From contig DFXU01000020.1 in assembly GCA_002383285.1 (NCBI GenBank), positions 1-17,945 on the forward strand: DNA of 17,945 bases, in the 5' to 3' direction. A model generated the notes under the pieces. It ran no database searches. It worked only from the letters and a program-made list of their open reading frames with translations, and had not been told where the DNA came from. This DNA comes from Caryophanales bacterium UBA4100 (GTDB taxonomy: Bacteria; Bacillota; Bacilli; Paenibacillales; UBA4045). This document shows, one piece after another, positions 14,758 to 17,945 of this stretch. Every line of letters starts with the position of its first letter. The stretch's first letter is position 1. A program made the translations under genes and the position numbers.

Positions 14758-16139
14758 GGACAATTCCGATTCGATTGCGGCTTACGCTCTGGTATTGTCT
14801 TATCTTCGGTTTATTGATGATCATGATAACGACCTCGATCTATCTGATCCATCGAACGTCTCATTACCGAGAAGTCGACAGATCACTTGTGAGCATCTCT
14901 GAGTACATTCTGAATGGAACATATACGGAGCTTGATAAAGGAGTCTCACTTTCAAAAATCCAGCTTGAAGCAAAAAATGTATCGCTTAATGGTGTAGCTT
15001 TTGCCATTGAGGATATCAGCGGAGTTAGTATTGCAACAGGAGGCGGAGCGCTCAAGAGGCCGGATATTACTCTTCCGGAGATGCACGGCATGAGGGAGCC
15101 GCTTCATACCTTTACTGATCAGGATCAAATTCGATACCGAATGTATGTACAAACTATCGTTTATCATGATGAAATATTGGGTTATGTCTTATCCGAGATT
15201 TCGTTGAGCAATATTGACCGATCGATGAATTTCCTGCTTTGGCTGATTGTTTCATTTACACTGTTCGGCTTAGGTTTAGCCGCATTGTCGGGATGGTATT
15301 TGGCCAGGAAAGCCTTTCAACCGATAGCAATGATAACAGATACAGCCCAAGCAATTGCTCATACTCAGGGATTCGGGCAGAGGGTTATGTATGAAGGAGC
15401 TCGCGATGAGCTCGGTCTATTAGTCGAAACCTTTAATGAGATGCTGCAAAGCTTAGAGAATGCCTATCTCAGTCAGAAGAGATTCACCGAGAATGCTTCC
15501 CACGAGCTCCGTGCTCCGCTAACAACGATTCGAGGAAATATAGACATTCTACAAGCGGTAGAACGGATGCCAGAATCAGAACGCATTGAAATCTTAGACG
15601 ATATGAAACGGGAAGCGGTTCGTATGTCTCGGCTAGTAGCTGAATTATTAACATTGGCAAGGGCAGATGCCGGGCAAGAAATTGCATTCGAGGTTGTGGA
15701 TGTTAATGAGATAACCTCAGAGGTCATCGATGAAATGCTGAATTGGAATAGCGTTGTTGAAATTGAGAGCCAGTTAGGCCCGAGCGCACTGGTATGGGGA
15801 AGTAGAGATTTAATAAAGCAACTAGTGATTATTCTGCTAGATAATGCAATCCGTTATACACCACAGGGAGGAACCGTTCGGATCCGAACTAAGAAAGAAC
15901 ATGGCCGTGTGCATATTGAAATAATCGATACAGGGATAGGCGTTAGTGAACAGGAGCTGCCACATATATTCGAGCGTTTCTACCGTGGAGAATTAGCTCG
16001 CATTCATTTTCCAGCCGGGACAGGTCTAGGCTTACCTATTGCACGCTGGATTGTAGAGCAGCATCAAGCACAGATTATCGTTCTTAGCGAGCAGGGGAAA
16101 GGAACCCAAATGATAGTTAAGCTTACTGCTCTGCTATAA
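14754..16139 (+). CDS. Membrane sensor histidine kinase (HAMP-HisKA-HATPase_c)
   Basis: 461 residues. Helix 1 (10-32), an extracytoplasmic sensor domain (~35-155) of about 120 residues with no recognised fold, and helix 2 (159-180) lead into a HAMP linker (~182-235). The H-box FTENASHELRAPLTTIRGN has phosphoacceptor H250. The ATP-binding domain has the N-box LLDNAIRYTP (N364), G1 IDTGIGVSE (D392), F-box IFERFYRG and G2 AGTGLGLPIA (422-430). All catalytic motifs are intact. It autophosphorylates and passes phosphate to the regulator encoded immediately upstream, whose gene it overlaps. Because the polyferredoxin operon sits just upstream, the external sensor may read metal, redox or envelope state; that is inference. 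Confidence 0.93.
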   Translation: MRTIPIRLRLTLWYCLIFGLLMIMITTSIYLIHRTSHYREVDRSLVSISEYILNGTYTELDKGVSLSKIQLEAKNVSLNGVAFAIEDISGVSIATGGGALKRPDITLPEMHGMREPLHTFTDQDQIRYRMYVQTIVYHDEILGYVLSEISLSNIDRSMNFLLWLIVSFTLFGLGLAALSGWYLARKAFQPIAMITDTAQAIAHTQGFGQRVMYEGARDELGLLVETFNEMLQSLENAYLSQKRFTENASHELRAPLTTIRGNIDILQAVERMPESERIEILDDMKREAVRMSRLVAELLTLARADAGQEIAFEVVDVNEITSEVIDEMLNWNSVVEIESQLGPSALVWGSRDLIKQLVIILLDNAIRYTPQGGTVRIRTKKEHGRVHIEIIDTGIGVSEQELPHIFERFYRGELARIHFPAGTGLGLPIARWIVEQHQAQIIVLSEQGKGTQMIVKLTALL

Positions 16140-16168
16140 GTGACCAATGTGTGCATGTGCAGCATAAC

Positions 16169-16210
16169 GTGATACACATCACTATTGACGAAGGATATTA
16201 ATGATATTCT
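16169..16210 (+). promoter_or_regulatory. CRP/FNR-type site and -10 box of the hemerythrin gene
   Basis: GTGATACACATCAC (16169-16182) is a perfect inverted repeat fitting GTGA-N6-TCAC. TATTCT (16205-16210) lies 29.5 bases from the site centre, identical in sequence and spacing to the box before the two-component operon, placing the activator at -41.5 for a start at 16217. Confidence 0.65.
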
Positions 16211-16214
16211 TATT

Positions 16215-16229
16215 TGAGAATAATTCTCA
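16215..16229. promoter_or_regulatory. Fur-family (Fur/PerR/Zur) 7-1-7 box
   Basis: TGAGAATAATTCTCA is a perfect 7-1-7 inverted repeat, matching the Bacillus Fur consensus TGATAATNATTATCA at 13 of 15 positions. It covers the predicted transcription start of the hemerythrin gene, which suits repression. Confidence 0.6.
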
Positions 16230-16266
16230 GTATTGATATCTGGGGGATAATAAGGAGTGATCATAT

Positions 16267-17493
16267 ATGAGTGAAATCATTAATAACCGTGAACAGAGTG
16301 AAGTGCAAATGACAGAACGGCAAACCACATTATTGGATATTTTTATGGATCTGTATAATGGTAAGAGTGTTGAAGAGGTGAAATCCCACTTTGATCAGAA
16401 GATCGGCAAGGTCACCGTCGAGGAGGTTACTCTTCTATCACAGCTACAACGAGATATCTTGGAAGCTAGAGATATTACTGAAGGTGAAGCTAAGCGCTTA
16501 TCCAGTGCGCATATGTCAATTATTGAGGGGAATATTGAATCAGTCCAGCTACAACAGGATGAGGAAGGACACCCTATTCATACCTTTAATCTGGAGAATA
16601 CGGAAATCGAAAGATTGATTCAAGCTAATCTGCTTCCGCATCTGGAGCAGTTTGCTAATGATGATTCCTCCGAATCCATATATAAGCTTATTGAAGACTG
16701 TAATCAGCTTCAGGATATTGATAAGCATTATGGCCGCAAGGAGCAGTTGTTATTCCCTTATTTAGAGAAGTATGGGATCAATGGTCCCTCCATTAATATG
16801 TGGAGAATGGATGATTATATTCGAGATGCCGTGAAGGAAGGGAAGCTAAAGTTATTACAATATGACGGGAATAAGCAACAAATTGTAGACATAATGAATT
16901 ATGTGGCTGAGGAAGTCCTAGCTATGATTTACAGAGAGGAAAATATCCTCTTTCCTATGGCTATGAAGAATCTAACCGAGGATGAATGGGTAAGAATAGC
17001 TCATGAAAGTGATGAGATTGGTTTCTGCTTAACAAGTCCAGCCACAGTATGGAAGCCAGAACGGAAAATGCTGGACGAGAAAGCCATGTCTGAAGGATTT
17101 ATTAAGATGGAGACCGGTATACTGTCTCTCAAGCAGCTGGAGCTCATCCTGAATCATCTGCCCGTAGATATTACATTTATTGACCATCAGGATATCGTTC
17201 GCTACTTCTCTCATGGGAAGGAAAGAATTTTCCCAAGGACCAAGGCCGTCATTGGACGTACCGTTCAAAATTGTCATCCCCCTAAAAGTGCTCATATTGT
17301 TGAAGCATTGCTTGATGATTTTAAATCAGGAAAAAAGGATATCGAAAGCTTCTGGATCAAATTCCGTGATAAGTATGTTTACATTCGATATTTCGCTGTT
17401 CGCAGCGAAGACGGGGAATATATAGGCACGCTAGAATTTACACAGAACATTGATCCGATTCAAGCTATCGAAGGAGAGAAAAGAATTCTTTAA
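16267..17493 (+). CDS. DUF438 - hemerythrin (HHE) - PAS domain protein
   Basis: 408 residues, soluble. Residues ~18-90 are the DUF438 module (LLDIFMDLYNGKSVEEVKSHF...LLSQLQRDI...SSAHMSIIEG). Residues ~102-250 are a hemerythrin-like four-helix domain with GHPIHTF (H102, H105), DKHYGRKEQLLFPYLEKYGI (H154, E159), MWRMDDYIR, and YREENILFPMA (E224/E225), residues expected to hold a di-iron centre. Residues ~285-400 are a PAS-like domain (ILNHLPVDITFIDHQDIVRYFS...IGRTVQNCHPPKS...YIRYFAVRSEDGEYIGTLEFTQNI). Proteins of this layout are common in anaerobes and facultative Firmicutes and are linked to oxygen, NO or iron-sulfur stress sensing, though no output is proven. AAGGAGTGATC precedes the ATG. Regulation is probably dual: an FNR-like site and a Fur-type box lie in its promoter. 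Confidence 0.88.
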   Translation: MSEIINNREQSEVQMTERQTTLLDIFMDLYNGKSVEEVKSHFDQKIGKVTVEEVTLLSQLQRDILEARDITEGEAKRLSSAHMSIIEGNIESVQLQQDEEGHPIHTFNLENTEIERLIQANLLPHLEQFANDDSSESIYKLIEDCNQLQDIDKHYGRKEQLLFPYLEKYGINGPSINMWRMDDYIRDAVKEGKLKLLQYDGNKQQIVDIMNYVAEEVLAMIYREENILFPMAMKNLTEDEWVRIAHESDEIGFCLTSPATVWKPERKMLDEKAMSEGFIKMETGILSLKQLELILNHLPVDITFIDHQDIVRYFSHGKERIFPRTKAVIGRTVQNCHPPKSAHIVEALLDDFKSGKKDIESFWIKFRDKYVYIRYFAVRSEDGEYIGTLEFTQNIDPIQAIEGEKRIL

Positions 17494-17570
17494 TTAAATG
17501 AAACACATACTTTCTTCATAATTTCCGCGTATGCTAATGACAGCAAGATAAGAAGGAGGAGATTGTTCAG

Positions 17571-17783
17571 ATGATGGGCTATGGCTTTGGATGGTTTCAT
17601 ATGTGGGTACCGTTACTTGTATGTATAGGATTTGTATTTATTATAGTATCATTCGTAAAGTGGAATTCTGGAAAAGGTAGTGAACAATTGAATGCAAATT
17701 TGATCATTGCTGAACGATACGCTAGAGGAGAAATTTCACAGCAAGAATACGAGCAAATGAAGGATGTATTAAGTAAGAAATAA
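17571..17783 (+). CDS. SHOCT-domain small membrane protein
   Basis: 70 residues. One membrane helix (about 8-29, after MMGYGFGW) is followed by a short polar linker and a C-terminal SHOCT motif (IIAERYARGEISQQEYEQMKDVL, 46-68): a short helical pair where a residue set A-R-G-E-I-x-x-x-E-Y is typical. SHOCT domains occur at the ends of many unrelated membrane proteins and are thought to mediate oligomerisation. AAGGAGGAG lies about 10 bases before the ATG. It is monocistronic or the tail of the hemerythrin transcript (77-base gap without a terminator) and ends before a clear terminator. Similar small proteins are common in metal-handling clusters, but no function can be given. Confidence 0.85.
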   Translation: MMGYGFGWFHMWVPLLVCIGFVFIIVSFVKWNSGKGSEQLNANLIIAERYARGEISQQEYEQMKDVLSKK

Positions 17784-17796
17784 TTGCCGATATTAG

Positions 17797-17819
17797 ACCT
17801 TCGAAAGAAGGTTTTTTTT
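17797..17819 (+). terminator. Rho-independent terminator with GAAA tetraloop
   Basis: ACCTTC (17797-17802), a GAAA loop and GAAGGT (17807-17812) are followed by a T tract (17812-17819), 13 bases after the SHOCT gene stop. Confidence 0.85.
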
Positions 17820-17887
17820 ATTATCACGAAAAACACACAATTATCAATTATAATGTTACAAAAGGCTATAGAGGATGGGGTCATTCC

Positions 17888-17945
17888 ATGAACAAATTAA
17901 AGGTATTAATCGTTGATGATGAATGGAATATGAGAAACTTATTAA
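17888..17945 (+). CDS. Response regulator receiver domain, N-terminal fragment
   Basis: The window ends 19 codons into this gene. The readable MNKLKVLIVDDEWNMRNLL has the receiver-domain first strand and acidic pocket (VDDE, D10/D11), typical of CheY-like response regulators. GAGGATGGGG lies 7-16 bases upstream of the ATG. The output domain is outside the window, so its class and partner are unknown. Confidence 0.8.
   Translation, partial: MNKLKVLIVDDEWNMRNLL

Overview
The window looks like a chromosomal stretch from a low-to-mid GC Firmicute, most likely Paenibacillaceae. The reasons are AGGAGG-type ribosome binding sites, GTG/TTG starts, Gram-positive style RND and VTT proteins, and a DUF438-hemerythrin-PAS protein. 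This placement is inferred from gene content only. No mobile element, CRISPR array, rRNA or tRNA was seen.

Left part (1-2650): the tail of an Lgt-like lipoprotein diacylglyceryl transferase, a small polytopic membrane protein, a convergent NusG-domain-II membrane protein, two tiny membrane proteins sharing a CPL...LMMR motif (DUF2933-like), a 25-bp tandem repeat, and a leftward VTT/DedA-type membrane protein. Lgt, NusG-II and DUF2933-type genes suggest an envelope or metal-related accessory cluster, but no function is proven. Next (2577-6710) comes a self-contained efflux locus: a promoter with two inverted candidate operators, a solo RND pump, a TetR-family regulator and a terminator.

Middle part (6829-11959): a FucO-type iron alcohol dehydrogenase is followed by a two-domain class II aldolase whose second half has lost its catalytic residues, ending at a strong hairpin. 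Beyond it, a leftward xylose-isomerase-like TIM barrel with altered metal ligands is divergent from an APH-fold phosphotransferase plus a second VTT membrane protein. Together these have the parts list of a deoxy-sugar or aldehyde disposal pathway (kinase, isomerase, aldolase, reductase), but the link is inference.

Right part (12069-17945): a candidate anaerobic redox and signalling region. An operon encodes a secreted, membrane-anchored acidic/His heptad-repeat protein translationally coupled to a NosR/NapH-like polyferredoxin. It is preceded by TCTCA direct repeats at 11-bp period, the classic layout for an OmpR-family regulator. Then follow an OmpR-family response regulator and histidine kinase (overlapping genes), a DUF438-hemerythrin-PAS protein, a small SHOCT-type membrane protein and the start of another response regulator. 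The two-component operon and the hemerythrin gene each carry a GTGA-N6-TCAC palindrome (CRP/FNR type) at exactly the same distance from an identical TATTCT -10 box. The hemerythrin promoter additionally has a perfect 7-1-7 Fur-family box over the predicted start point. The picture is a circuit responsive to oxygen and iron (or peroxide/NO) around an unusual Fe-S membrane module.
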